From assembly GCF_003265705.1 (NCBI RefSeq), contig NW_020313217.1, positions 1 to 64,000 on the forward strand: a stretch of 64,000 bases of DNA, read 5' to 3'. Each line of letters begins with the position of its first letter. The first letter of the stretch is position 1. Position numbers and translations under genes: made by a program. Under the pieces are notes generated by a model. It searched no databases. It was not told the origin of the DNA and worked only from the letters and a program-made list of their open reading frames with translations. The DNA is from Callorhinus ursinus. Taxonomy: Eukaryota; Chordata; Mammalia; Carnivora; Otariidae. This document shows positions 47,601 through 59,200 of this stretch, one piece after another.

Positions 47601-48480
47601 GCCCATGTGGGAATGGTCTGTTCTTCAAAAAGAAAGCATCTCAATCAACCAGGGGATGGAGGCAAGCTGGTTACCCATCGCTGCACTTACCTAACTGGCA
47701 GAGAACCTAGTGCTCAGCAACAAGAGTGCCATAGTGCCTTTGGGAATACCAGTTGCTGACTGCCCCTTACTTAGCACAGGACCAGACTGGGAACTCGCCA
47801 CTCTTCCGTGGGTAGTGGCTGTGTGAGTGACAGCACCATGGCCCCTGATGGTGACCCAAGATCTCTTTAGAAAAATAGCAAGAGAATGGGAATATCTTCC
47901 ATGAGAGTCAAAATTCTACATTTCAAGTGGGAGTGACATAAATCTGGGAATGAGATGTCAACTTTGTTTTCCCTTACCCTACAAATGAAGGCAGCTCCTC
48001 ACCCCAAATCTTCTGGCCATGCCTACACACAAATATTCACTGTTGGGTACCTTCAAATGCCTAATCCTGCCACGGTCAAAATAGTTCAGTAGCCATGGTA
48101 AGAGGGGCCCTGTGGTCCAAACTGTCCTGCAGTCTCAAGGACTTGGCCAGACTCCCAGTTGAATGCAGAAGGTATCACTCTGAGACACTGGATCTGGATG
48201 GCCCCCAGGGAGAACCTAGATTGAGAAAACTTCAAAGGGATGGAAATGAAATGCTTGGGAAGTCAAAGTCCTTCATTAGAGATGAGAATGGGATAATGTT
48301 GAAAATGAAGTGACTTGCACAATTTCCTAGCAAGCTGGCTGTCTCAAGACTAAGAAAGAGTGGCAGGCTTGTGCAAAGGGAAACCTTCATTGACCAAACC
48401 TGGGAGCCCTGTTAGAAAAATCCTGCATTCTTCTTTCAGAAAGTGAAGGAAAGCTTCTAGACTTTGCTGCTTTTCCTGCC
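44660..48480 (+). repeat. ~1.0 kb spacer unit, forward tandem copies
   Basis: The anchor GAACCTAGTTTGAAAAAA (or variants) recurs near 44,667, 45,597, 45,972, 47,197 and 48,212. After subtracting a ~197-base SINE, the unit is about 1,015-1,030 bases. The first copy carries a ~300-base internal duplication (about 45,320-45,595 against 45,660-45,960), explaining the extra anchor. Other shared words in order: AATGTTGAGAATGAAG, GGCAGTCTCAGGACTAAGAA, TTCCTTGAAAAAGCT, CACTGACCAGGTCCTGGAGC, CATTTCAAATGGGAATG and TGCCTACACACAAATATTC. The last copy stops at about 48,480. No open frame is conserved among the copies, so this is non-coding. Confidence 0.85.
46193..46390 (-). mobile_element. Can-SINE (minus), older
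   Basis: TTTTTTAAGAAGCAGAGAGG, a GA-repeat, GGGGCTTGATCTCACAGCCC and the head ACTCAGGTGCCCC in minus orientation. The likely flanking duplication AAGAGGCCTTCTTTCCT / AAGATGCCTTCCTTCTT has three mismatches. The element is absent from the other spacer unit copies, so it landed after unit amplification. Confidence 0.88.
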
Positions 48481-48789
48481 CTTCTGTCTGTATGGGGGCT
48501 CCCAAGTTCTCAGTGTTCCAACCTAATGACTTCATTCTAAGCTGGCCACAGCTGGAGGGTCTTAGAGGCTTTCATGGAGGGACTCCAGTCCAGAAATTGT
48601 TGAGAAGATTATGGAATCTCACTTTTGATTTTCAAGAGCCACAAACCATGGGGCACTTTAGGCCTTCTAACCATTGACAGGGAAGCTGTTTCCATTTTCC
48701 AGGGACAGTCCATGAGTAGGGAACTTCTCAACCGAGAACAAAACTGTCCAAACAGAAGAGTCTCCTTCAGAGCACACCAGAGCATCTGA
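48480..48789 (+). pseudogene. Segmental duplication copy 2 with broken coiled-coil exon
   Basis: This matches the reverse complement of 10,862-11,171. It includes intron-like sequence, a pyrimidine tract and acceptor (TTTCCATTTTCCAG at 48,689-48,702), and exon sequence from 48,703 (GGACAGTCCATGAG). The exon here is frameshifted around 48,725-48,745 before GTCTCCTTCAGAGCACA and is cut at about 48,789. It therefore cannot encode the peptide that is open at 10,834-10,964. It is joined on the left to the spacer unit and on the right, abruptly, to the inverted arm. Confidence 0.8.
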
Positions 48790-48884
48790 AGATCTAGGTT
48801 GTCTGTATTAGCTTCACAATGCCCCAGAAAAAAAAAATATGCCTCTTCCATTCATCAGACCTCAGGTCATTTGGGGGTAAATCT
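48790..48884 (-). repeat. Inverted copy of the arm's inner edge
   Basis: GGTTGTCTGTATTAGCTTCAC, CCCCAGAAAA, GCCTCTTCC and TCAGACCTC are the reverse complement of the sequence at 41,145 down to 41,075. This non-minisatellite stretch shows that the two arms share more than the monomer alone. Confidence 0.88.
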
Positions 48885-49796
48885 GCTGAGATGAGTCCAA
48901 AATGCATGAGATCTCATCCAAATCTATCCAGATCTCAGACCAAGTCTCGTGAGATCTCAAGCACATCTCACAGGATTTCTACCCATATGTCATGAGATCT
49001 TAGTCCAAAAATTGTGAAATCTCAGTCCAAATCTTTTGCAAGCTCAGTCCAAATGTCATGAGAACTCAGTGAACTCTCGTGAGAACTCATCCAAATATCC
49101 CCAGACCTACGTCCAAATCTTGTGAGATCTTTAACCAAATATCATGAAACCTCATTCAAATCCCAACAATCTTGGTCAAAATCCTGTGAGAACTCAGTCC
49201 AAATCTCGTGAGAACTCTTCCAAATCACTCCAGATCTCAGTCCAAATCTCATGAGATCTCATGCACATCTCGTGAGCTTTCTACCCAAATCTCACAAAAT
49301 CATAATCCAAAACTTGTGAAAGCTCAGTGCAAATATGATGAGATCTCCTTTAAATCTCTCCAGATCCCATGCTCATCTCGTGAGATTTCTGAACAATTCT
49401 CATGAGATCATAGTCCAAATTTCGCCAGATCTCAGTCCAAATCTCATCAGACCTTATGCACGTTTTGAGAGATTTCTACCCAAATCTCATGAGATCTTAG
49501 TCCAAATCCCATGAGAACTCAATCCAAAACTCGTGCGATCTATTCCAAATCTTTCTAGATCTCAGACCAAATCTCATGGGAGCTCACGTACTTCTCATGA
49601 GATTTTGGACCAAATCTTGTGAGATCATAGTCCAAATCTCTTGAGATCTCAGATCAAATCTCTCAAAAGCTCTCCCAAATCTCACAAGATCTCATTCCAA
49701 ATCTCGTGAGAACTTACAAACATTGAGGGAGATTGCTGACCAAATCTTGTGAGATATCAGTCCAAATCTTGTGAGATCTCAGTCCAAATCTCGAGA

Positions 49797-49972
49797 AAAT
49801 AATAAATAAATAAACCCAGAAAGGAATAAAAGGGTCAAAATGGATACACCGAAGGTTAAAGTTCATTATGAGAGATGAGAATGGCCTAATGTGGTGAGCA
49901 GAGTTGCAACATCTCCTGGCAAGATGGCCACCTCCAGAATAGCTGACATCCGCAAACTTGGGCAAAGAGACC
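49797..49972 (+). repeat. Fragment of the 1.0 kb spacer unit inside the right arm
   Basis: ATAAATAAATAAACCCAGAA, then GATACACCGAAGGTTAAAGTT, GAGATGAGAATGGCC, CATCTCCTGGCAAGATGGCC and TTGGGCAAAGAGACCTC follow the order of the spacer unit (compare 47,215-47,380). Minisatellite lies on both sides. I do not see a counterpart in the left arm, so it was captured after, or lost since, the arms separated. Confidence 0.75.
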
Positions 49973-52900
49973 TCTATCTGAATCTCCTGATATAATAGTC
50001 AAAATCTCCTGAGAACTCAGTCCAAATCTAGTGAGATCTCAGACAAATCTGTCCAGATCTCAGTACAAATCTCATGAGACCTCATGCATATCTTGAGATA
50101 TTTCTACCCGGAACTCCTGAGATCTGCAATCCCATGAGAACTCAGTCCAAATCTCAAGAGATCTCTTTCCAAATCCTGCCAGATCTCAGTGCAAATCTCA
50201 TGAGATCTCAGTCCAAATCTCGTGACAACTCTCCCAAATCTCGCCAGATCTCAGTACAAATATCGTGAGATCTCACACACTTCTAGTGAGATTTCTATCC
50301 AAATCTCATGATATTTTAGTCTAAATATTGTGAGAACCCAGTCCAAATCTCAAGAGATTTCTCTCCAAATCTAGCCAGATCTTGGCCCAAATCTATGAGG
50401 TCTCACACAAATCTGCCAGATTTCTACCCAAATCTCATGACATCTTAGTCCAAAGTTCATGAGAATGCAGTCCAAATCTCCTGAGATCTCATGCACATGT
50501 CCTGAGATTTCTGCCCAAATCTCACCAGATCACAGTCCAAATCTCATGAGATCTCATTCAAATCTCGCCAATTTTGTCCAAGTCTCATGAGATCTCAGTC
50601 CAAATATCACTCTAAATGGAAATCTCATGAGATCTCAGTGGAAGCCTCCTAAAAACTCAGTCCAAAACTTGTGAGATCTCTTGCAAATCTCACCAGATCT
50701 CAGTCCAAACTCCTGAGCTCAAACACACATCTAGCAAGATCTACTCAAAACTCATGAGAACTCACTCCAAATCTTGTGAGATCTCATCCAAATCTCAGGA
50801 GAACTCATTCCAAATTTTATGAGCTCTTATTCAAATCTCGCCAGGTCTCAGTCCAAATCTCATGAGATGCCTTACAATCTCACCAGGTCTATGTTCAAAC
50901 CCCATGAGGACTCACACACATCTGATGAAGTTTTTACCCAAATCTCAAGAGATCATAGTCCGAATGTCATGAGATCTCAGTCCAAATCTCAGGAGAACTC
51001 AGTCCTTATCTCGTGAGATCTAATCTAAATCTCACCACATCTTGGTCCAAATCTTGTGAGGTTTCACACACATCTCATGTGATTTCTACTCAAACCTAGT
51101 GAGATCTGGCCAAATCACGTGGGAACTCAGGCCAAATGTCATGAGATCTCGTCCAATTCTCGCCAGATCTCAGTACAAATCTCGTGAGACTTCATGCATA
51201 TCTCATGAGATTTCTACCAAAATCTTCTGAGATCTTAGTCCAAATCTCAGAGATCTCAGTCCAAATCTCTTGAGTTCTCATCCAAATCTCACCAGATTTC
51301 TACCCAGATCTCATGAGATTTCAGTCCAAATCTCAAGAGTACTAGTCCAAACCTCATTATCTCCCATCCAAGCCTCACCAGATCTCAATACAAACCTTGT
51401 GAGATCTCATCCAAGTCTTGCCAGCTCTCAGTCCAAATCTCATGAGACCTCAGGTCAAACATTGTGAGGTGTCTTAAAAATCTCGCCAGATCTATGCCCA
51501 AATCCCAAGAGGTTTCACGCACATCTCATGAAATTTATACCCAAATATCAAGAGATTGTACTCCAAATCTCATGAGACCTCAGTGCACCTCTCAAGACAA
51601 CTCAGTCCTTATCTTGTGAGATCTCATCTAAATCTCGCCAGATCTCAGGCCAAATCTCATGAGGTCTCACACACATCTGGCATGATTTCTACACAAACTT
51701 CGTGAGAACTGTCTGAATCACATTAGAACTCAGTCCAAATTTCATGAGATCTCTTCCAGTTCTTGCCAGAACTCAGTACAAATCTAGTGAGATCTCATGC
51801 ACATCTTGTGAGATTTTTACACAAATCTCTTGAGATTTTAGTACAAATCTCAGATATTTCAGTCCAAATCTCATGAGATCTTAGTCAAAATCTCACACAC
51901 ATCCAGCGAGATTTCTACACAAATCTCATGAGATCTTAGTCCAAATCTTGAGATCTCATTCAAATCTCTCCCATCGTTTCCCAAATCTCATGAGATCTCA
52001 GTCCAAATCTTGCCAGCCCTCAGACCATATCTTGCCGGATCTCAGTCCAAATCTCAGTCCAATCTTTGTCCAAATCTGGGAGATTTCAGTTTAAATCTCC
52101 TGAGTTCTCATCCAAATCTCTCCAGATTTCTACACAAATCTCATGAAATCTCAGTCCAAATCTCGGGAAAACAGTCCAAGTATCCTGATATCTCTTCCAA
52201 ATCTCGCCAATCTTTTCCCAAATCATGTGAGACCTCTATCAAATCTTGCCAGCTTAAATCTAGGTCTCATGAGATCTCATGAGATCTCATGAAACCTCAG
52301 TCCAAATATAGTGACAGCTCTGCCAAATCTCGCCTATCTTTTCCCAAACCTCATTAAATATCTGTCCATATCTCACCAGCCCTAAGTCCAAATCTTGTGG
52401 GATCTCAATCAAATCACAGGAAATCTCAGTACAAATGTCGTGAAATCTCTTCCAAATCTCACAGAATCTCAGTCAAAATCTCATGAGGTCTTTACACATA
52501 ACTGCCAGATTTCTACCTAAATCTCATCATATCTTTGTCCAAAGTTTGTGAGAACATAGTCCAAATCTCATGAGATCTCACGCACATCTCCTGAGATTTC
52601 TTCCCAATTCTACCAGATCTCAGTCCAAATCTCGTAAGACCTCAGTCCAAATCTCGTAAGACCTCACATACCACTCACAAGATTTCTACTAAAATCTTGT
52701 GAGATCTTAGACCAAATCTCATGAGAACAGTCCCAAGTCAGATCTCATCTAATTCTCATGAGATTTAATTAAAAGTCTCCTATGATCTCATGCACATCTC
52801 GTGAGGTTTTTACAAAAATCTTGTGAATTCCTTAGTCCAAATCTTGCCAGATCTCAGTCCAATTCTAGTGAGGACTCGGTCCAAAACTCATGAGATCTAC

Positions 52901-53102
52901 TCCAAATCTTGCCAAAAGTCTGTCCAAATCTCGTGATATCTCACTCAGGTCTCACATGATTTTTACCCACAATCTCAGAGATTTTGTCCAAATCTCATGA
53001 GACCTCACTCCAAATCTTGTGAAATCTTCAAATCTCACCATATCTCAATCTAAATCTCATGAGATCTCTCGCACAGGTCTCAAGAGTTCTAGCTAAAACT
53101 AT

Positions 53103-53297
53103 GGATGGACTTCAAGAAACAAACAGGGTTTTGGCGGGGGGATGGGTTAGCCCGGTGATGGGTATTAAAGAGGGCACATACTGTGTGGAGCACTGGATGT
53201 TATATGAAAACAATGAATTGTGGATCACCACATCAAAAACTAATGATGTACTGTATGGTGACTAACATAACATAATAAAATAAAATTAAAAAAAAAC
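53103..53297 (+). mobile_element. 5'-truncated L1 3' end inserted in the right arm
   Basis: GGCGGGGGGATGGGTTAGCC, TGATGGGTATTAAAGAGGGC, CATCAAAAACTAATGATGTA and ACTAACATAACATAATAAAA are the carnivore L1 3' end in plus orientation, ending in an A-rich tail. It interrupts the array phrase TTCTAGCTAAA / CTCGTGAGATCAG. It is the only transposon I found in about 27 kb of minisatellite. A target-site duplication is not clear. Confidence 0.88.
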
Positions 53298-56200
53298 CAA
53301 ACTCGTGAGATCAGTCCAAGCCTCATGAGGGTCTCAGTCCAAATCTCCTGAGAGCTCATCCAAATTTCACCAGAACTCCATCCAAATCTCATGAGATCTC
53401 ATCCAAATCTCATAGGAATTCTGTCCCAATCTCTTGATATCTCACATAGGTCTCAAAGATATTTACCCAAATGTCTGAGATTTTGTCAAAATCTTGTGAG
53501 AACTCAGTGCAAATCTCATGAGATCCCCTTCAAATCTCGCCAGGTCTCAATCTAAATCTCATGTGATATCTTACACATGTCTCAATAGTTAAAGCTAAAC
53601 CTCGTGAGATCAGTCCAAGTCTCATGAGAAGAGAGTCCAAACTCATGAGATCTCATCCTATTCTTGCCAGATCTCAGTCCCAAACTCATGAAAGCTCATA
53701 CATGTCTCACGATATTTCTAGCTAAATCTCGTGAGATTAGTCCAAGTCTCGTGAATGGACAGTCCAAATCTTGTGAGAACTCAGTCCAAATATCCTGAGA
53801 TCTCCTTCAAATCTGGCCATTCTCAATCTGAATTTTGTGAGATCTCACACGTCTCAAGAGTTCTAGCTAAATCTCGTGAGAAGCCAAGTCTCATGAGGGT
53901 CTGAGTCCAAATCTCATGAAATCTCACCAGAACTCCATCTATATTTCATGAGATCCATCCAAATCTCACCAGAAGTCCATCCAAATCTCATGATACCTCA
54001 CTCCCATCTCACATGATTTCTACCAAAATCTTAGATTTTGTCCAAATCTCGTAAGACCTCAGTCCAAATCTTGTAAGACCTCACACACCACTCACAAGAT
54101 TTCTACCAAAATCTCATGAGATCTTAGATCAAATCTTGTGAGAACAGTCCAAGTCTCATGAGGTTCTCAGTCCAAATCTCGTGAAATCTCATTCAAATCT
54201 CATTAGAACTCCAACTGAATCTTGTGAGATCTCATCCAAATCTTGCCTGAAGTCCGTCCAAATCTCGTGAGATCTCACTCAGTTCTCACAAGATTTCTAC
54301 ACAAATATCTGAGATTTTGTCCAAATCTCATGAGAACTCAGTCCAAATCTCATGAGATCTCCTTCAAATCTCGTGAGATCTCAATCTAAAACTTGTGCAA
54401 TCTCTCGCACTTGTCTCAAGGGTTCTAGCTAAATCTTGTGAGATCAGTCCAAGTCTTATGATGGTCTCAGTACCAATCTTGTGAGGTCTCATTCAAATGT
54501 CACCAGAACTCCATCCAAATCTCGTGAGATCTCATCCAATTCCTGCAGAATGTCTGCCCAAATCTCACGATATCTCACTTAGGTATCACAAAATTTCTAC
54601 ACAAATATCTGAGATTTTGTCCAATTCTCATGAGAATTCAGTCCAAATCTTGGGAGATCTCCAAATCTTGCCACATCTCAATCCAAATTTCTTGAGTTCT
54701 CTCACACATCTCTCAAGAGTTCTTGATAAATCTCGTGAGATCAGGCCAAGTCTCATGAGAACACAGTCCAAATCTGGTGAGTTCTCATTCTTTTCCCACC
54801 AGATCTGAGTCCCAATCACATCATAGCACAAGCATGTCTCACAAGATATCTAGATAAATCTCTGTGATCAATCCAAACATGTTGAGAACTCAAAACAAAA
54901 CTCATGAGAACTCACTCCAAATCTCGTGAGCTCTCACACATCTCTCACGATATTTCTACAAAAATCTCGTGAGATCTTACATCAAATCTCATGAAACCTC
55001 AACCAAATCTCACGAGATCTCATCCAAGACATGCCAGATCTCAGTCCAAATCTCATGAGATCTATTTCAAGTGTCGTGAGTCCTCAGTCCAATCTTGTGG
55101 GATCTCACCAACATCTCATGAGATTTCTACACAAATCTTGTGAGGTCTATGTCCAAATCCCAACAAACCTCAATCCAAATCACATGAGAATTCAGTACAA
55201 ATCTCATGAGAACTCCTTCAAATCTTGCCAGATCTCAACCTAAATCTTGTGAGATCTGTCGCACATGTCTCAACTTCCAGCTAAATCTCATGAGATCAGT
55301 CTAAATATCATGAGAGTCCCAGTCCATATGTCATTATATCTCATTCAAATTTCACCAGAACTCCATCCAAATCTCTTAAGATCTCATCCAAATCTCACCC
55401 AAAGTCCGTTAAAATCTCGTGAGATCTCACTCAGTTCTCATAAGATTTCTACTCAAATCTCTGTGATTTTGTCCAAATCTCGTGAGGACTCAATCCAAAT
55501 ATCATAAGATCTCTTTCAAATCTCATGAGATCTCAATCTAAAATTCGTTAGATCTCTGGCACTTGTCTCAAGACTTCTAGTTAAATATCATGAGATCAGT
55601 CCAAGTCTTGTGAGGGTCTCAGTCCCAATCTCATGAGATTTCATTCAAAACTCACCAGAACTCCATCCAAATCTTGTGAGGACTCCTTCAAATCTCATGA
55701 GATCTCAGTCCAATCTCTTGAGTTCTCTCACAATTCTATCAAGAGTTCTAGCTAAATCTCATGAGATCAGTCCAAGTTTTATGAGTGTCTCAGTCCAAAT
55801 TCCATGTAATCTCATTCAAATCTCACCAAAATCCATCCAAATCTTGTGAGATCTCATTCAAATCTCACAGGAATTCAGTCAAAATCTCCTGAGATCTCAC
55901 CAGATTTCTCCCAAATCTCGGAGATTTTGTGTAAATCTCGTGAGAACTCAGTCCAAATCTCATCAAAACTCCTACAAATCTCACCAGATCTCAATCTTGT
56001 GAGATTTCTCACACATGTCTCAAGACTTCTAGCTAAATGTCATGGGATCAGGCTATGTCTCGTGAGGGTCTCAGTACAAATCCCATGAGATCTCATTCAA
56101 ATCTGGCCAGAACTCCATCCAAATCTTGTGAGATCTCATCCAACTCTCCCTGAATTCTGTCCAAATCTCCTGAGATCTCACTCCCTTCTCACAAGATTTC

Positions 56201-59200
56201 TACCAAATCTCTGAGATTTTGTCCAAATCTTTTAAGAACTCAGTCCAAATTTCATGAGATCGCCTTCAAATCTCACCAGATCTCAACCAAATCTCTCACG
56301 CTTCTCTCAAGAATTCTAGCTAAATCTCGTGAGATCAGTCCAAGTCTCATGAGAACATTGTCCAAATCTCGTGAGACTCATTCTATTCTCCCCAGTTCTC
56401 CGTTCAAACCTCATGATAGCTCAAGGAAGTCTCATGAGATTTTTCACTAAATCTCTATGATCAGTCCAAATGTGGTGAGAACTCAGCCCAAAACTCGTGA
56501 GAACTCAGTCCAAGTCTCGTGAGACCTCAGACACATCTCACGAGATTTCTAAAAAAATCTTGTGAAACCTTAGAAAAAAATTTTGTAAGAACTCAGTCCA
56601 AATCTCATGAGATTTCATCAACTTCTCACCAGATCTCAGTCCAAAATTCATGAGATCTCATCCAAATCTCACCAGAAATCCATCCAAATCTCGTGAGATC
56701 TCCCTGAGGTCCCACAGGATTTCTACACAAATCTCTGAGCTCTTGTCCAACTCTCATGAGAACTCAATCCAAATTTGGTGAGATCACCTTCAAATCTCAC
56801 CAGATATCAATCTAAATCTCCTGAAACTCTCACACATGTGTCAAGACTTCTAGCTAAATCTCATGAGATCACTTTCAGGCTCGTGAGAGTCTCAGTCCAA
56901 ATCTCATGAGGTCTCATCCAAATCTCACCAGAAGTCCATACATAGCTCATGAGATCTCATTCAGGTTAATAATATTTCTACCCAAATCTCTGAGTTTTGT
57001 CCAATCTCATGAGAACTCAGTTCAAATCTCATGAGATCTCCTTCAAATCTTACCAGATCTCAATATAAATCTCATGAGATCTCTCATAGATATGTCCAAC
57101 TTCTAGCTAAATCTCATCAGATCAGACCAAGTCTTGTGAGGGTCTCAGTCCAAATCTCACAAGATTTCTATCCAAATCTCAGATATTTTGTTCAAATCTT
57201 GTGAGAACTCAGTACAAATCTCATGAGATTTCCTTCAAATCTCGTGAGATCTCAATCCAAATCTCTTGAGTTTGCTCACACTTCTCTAAAGAGTTCTAGC
57301 TAAATCTTGTGAGATTAGTCCAAGTCTCCTGAGGGTCTCGATCCAATTCTCATGAAATCTCATTCAAATCTCACCACAACTTCATCCATGTCTCATGAGA
57401 TCTCATGAAAATATTGCCAGAAGTTCATGTAAATCTCATGAGATCTCATTGAAATCTCACAGAGAAAACCTCCACAGCTTGTGAGATCTCATTAAGGTTT
57501 CACCAGATTTCTAACCAAATCAATGAGATTTTGTCCAAATCTCATGAGAATTCATTCCAGATTTCGTGAGATGTCCTTCAAATCTTGCCAGATTTCAAAT
57601 CAAATCTCCTGAGATCTTCTCACACTTCTCTCAAAATTTCTACCTTAATCTTGTGAAATCTTTCCAAATCTCATGCGAACAAAATCCAAATTTTGTGAGA
57701 TCTCAACCTATTCTTGCCGGATCTCATTCCAAATCTCATGATACCTCACACACATCTCACAAGATTTCTAGCTTAATCTCTGTGATTCATCCAAATGTGG
57801 TGAGATCTGTCCAAAACTCGTGAGAATGCAGTCCAAATGACATGAGACCTCACACAGCTCTCATGAGATTTCTACAAAAAAAATCTCATGAGATTTAGAA
57901 ACAAATCCCATGAGAACTCAGTCCAAATATCATGAGATCTCATCCACGTCTCACCAATTCTCAGTTCAAATCTTGTGAGATCTCATCCACGTCTCACCAA
58001 TTCTCAGTCCAAATCTTATGAGATCTCATCCAAGTCTCACAGGAATTCAGTCCAAATCTCATGAGATCTCACTCACTTCTTACAGTATTTCTACCCAAAT
58101 CATGGAGATTTTGTTCAAATCTCATGATAACTCAGTCCACTTCTTGTGAGATTGCCTTCAATCTCACTCACCAGAACTCAATCCAAATTTCTTGAGTTCT
58201 CTCACACTTCTCTCAAGAGTTCTAGTTAAATCTCATGAGATCAGGTCAAGTCTCATAAAACACAGTCCAAATCTTGTGGAATCTCATCCTGTTCCCCCTG
58301 ATTCACAGTCCCAATCTCATCATAGCTCATGCATGCCTTGTGAGATATCTAGCTAAATCTTTGTGATCAGTGCAAATGTGGTGAGAACTCAGCCCAAACC
58401 TCGTGAGATCTCATCCAAGTCTCGCCAGATCACTGTCCAATCTCATGAGATCTCATCCACTCTGATCTCGTGAGATCTCACTGACATCTGGTGAAATTTC
58501 CACACTAATCTTGTGAGCTCTTGTCCAAATCTCAACAAATCTCATTCCAAATCTCATGAGAACTCAGTCCATATCTCCTCCGATCTCATCCAATTCTTGC
58601 CAGATTTAATTCAGTCTCATGAGATCAAACTCATATCTTGGGAGATTTCGACAAAATTCTCATGTGTTTCTTAGTCCACATGTCGCAGGATCCCCTCAGT
58701 CCAATTCTTGTGAGAACTTATTCAAATCTCACCAGAACTCTGCCCATATCTCTTGAGATCTCATCCAAATTTCGCAGGAATTCAATCGAAATCTCGTGAG
58801 ATCTCATAGGTCTCACAAGATTTCTACCCAAATCTCTGAGATTTTGTCCAAAACTTGTGAGAACTCAGTCCAAACCTCCTGAAATCTCCTTCAAATCACA
58901 CCAGATCTCAATCTAAATCCAGGGAGATCTCTTGCAAATGTCCAAGACTTCTAGATAAATCTCATGAGATCAGGCCAAATCTTGCAATGGTCTCACTCCA
59001 AATCTCATGAGATCTCATTGAAATCTCACCAGAAATCGCCCCAAATCTCATGAGCCCTAATCCAAATCTCACCAGAACTCCATCCAAATTTCATGAGATC
59101 TCATCCAAATCTCGCAGGAACTCTGTCCAAATCTCCGGAGATCTCACTCAGGGCTCATATGATTTTTACCCAAATCTCTGTGATTTTGTCCAAATCTAGT

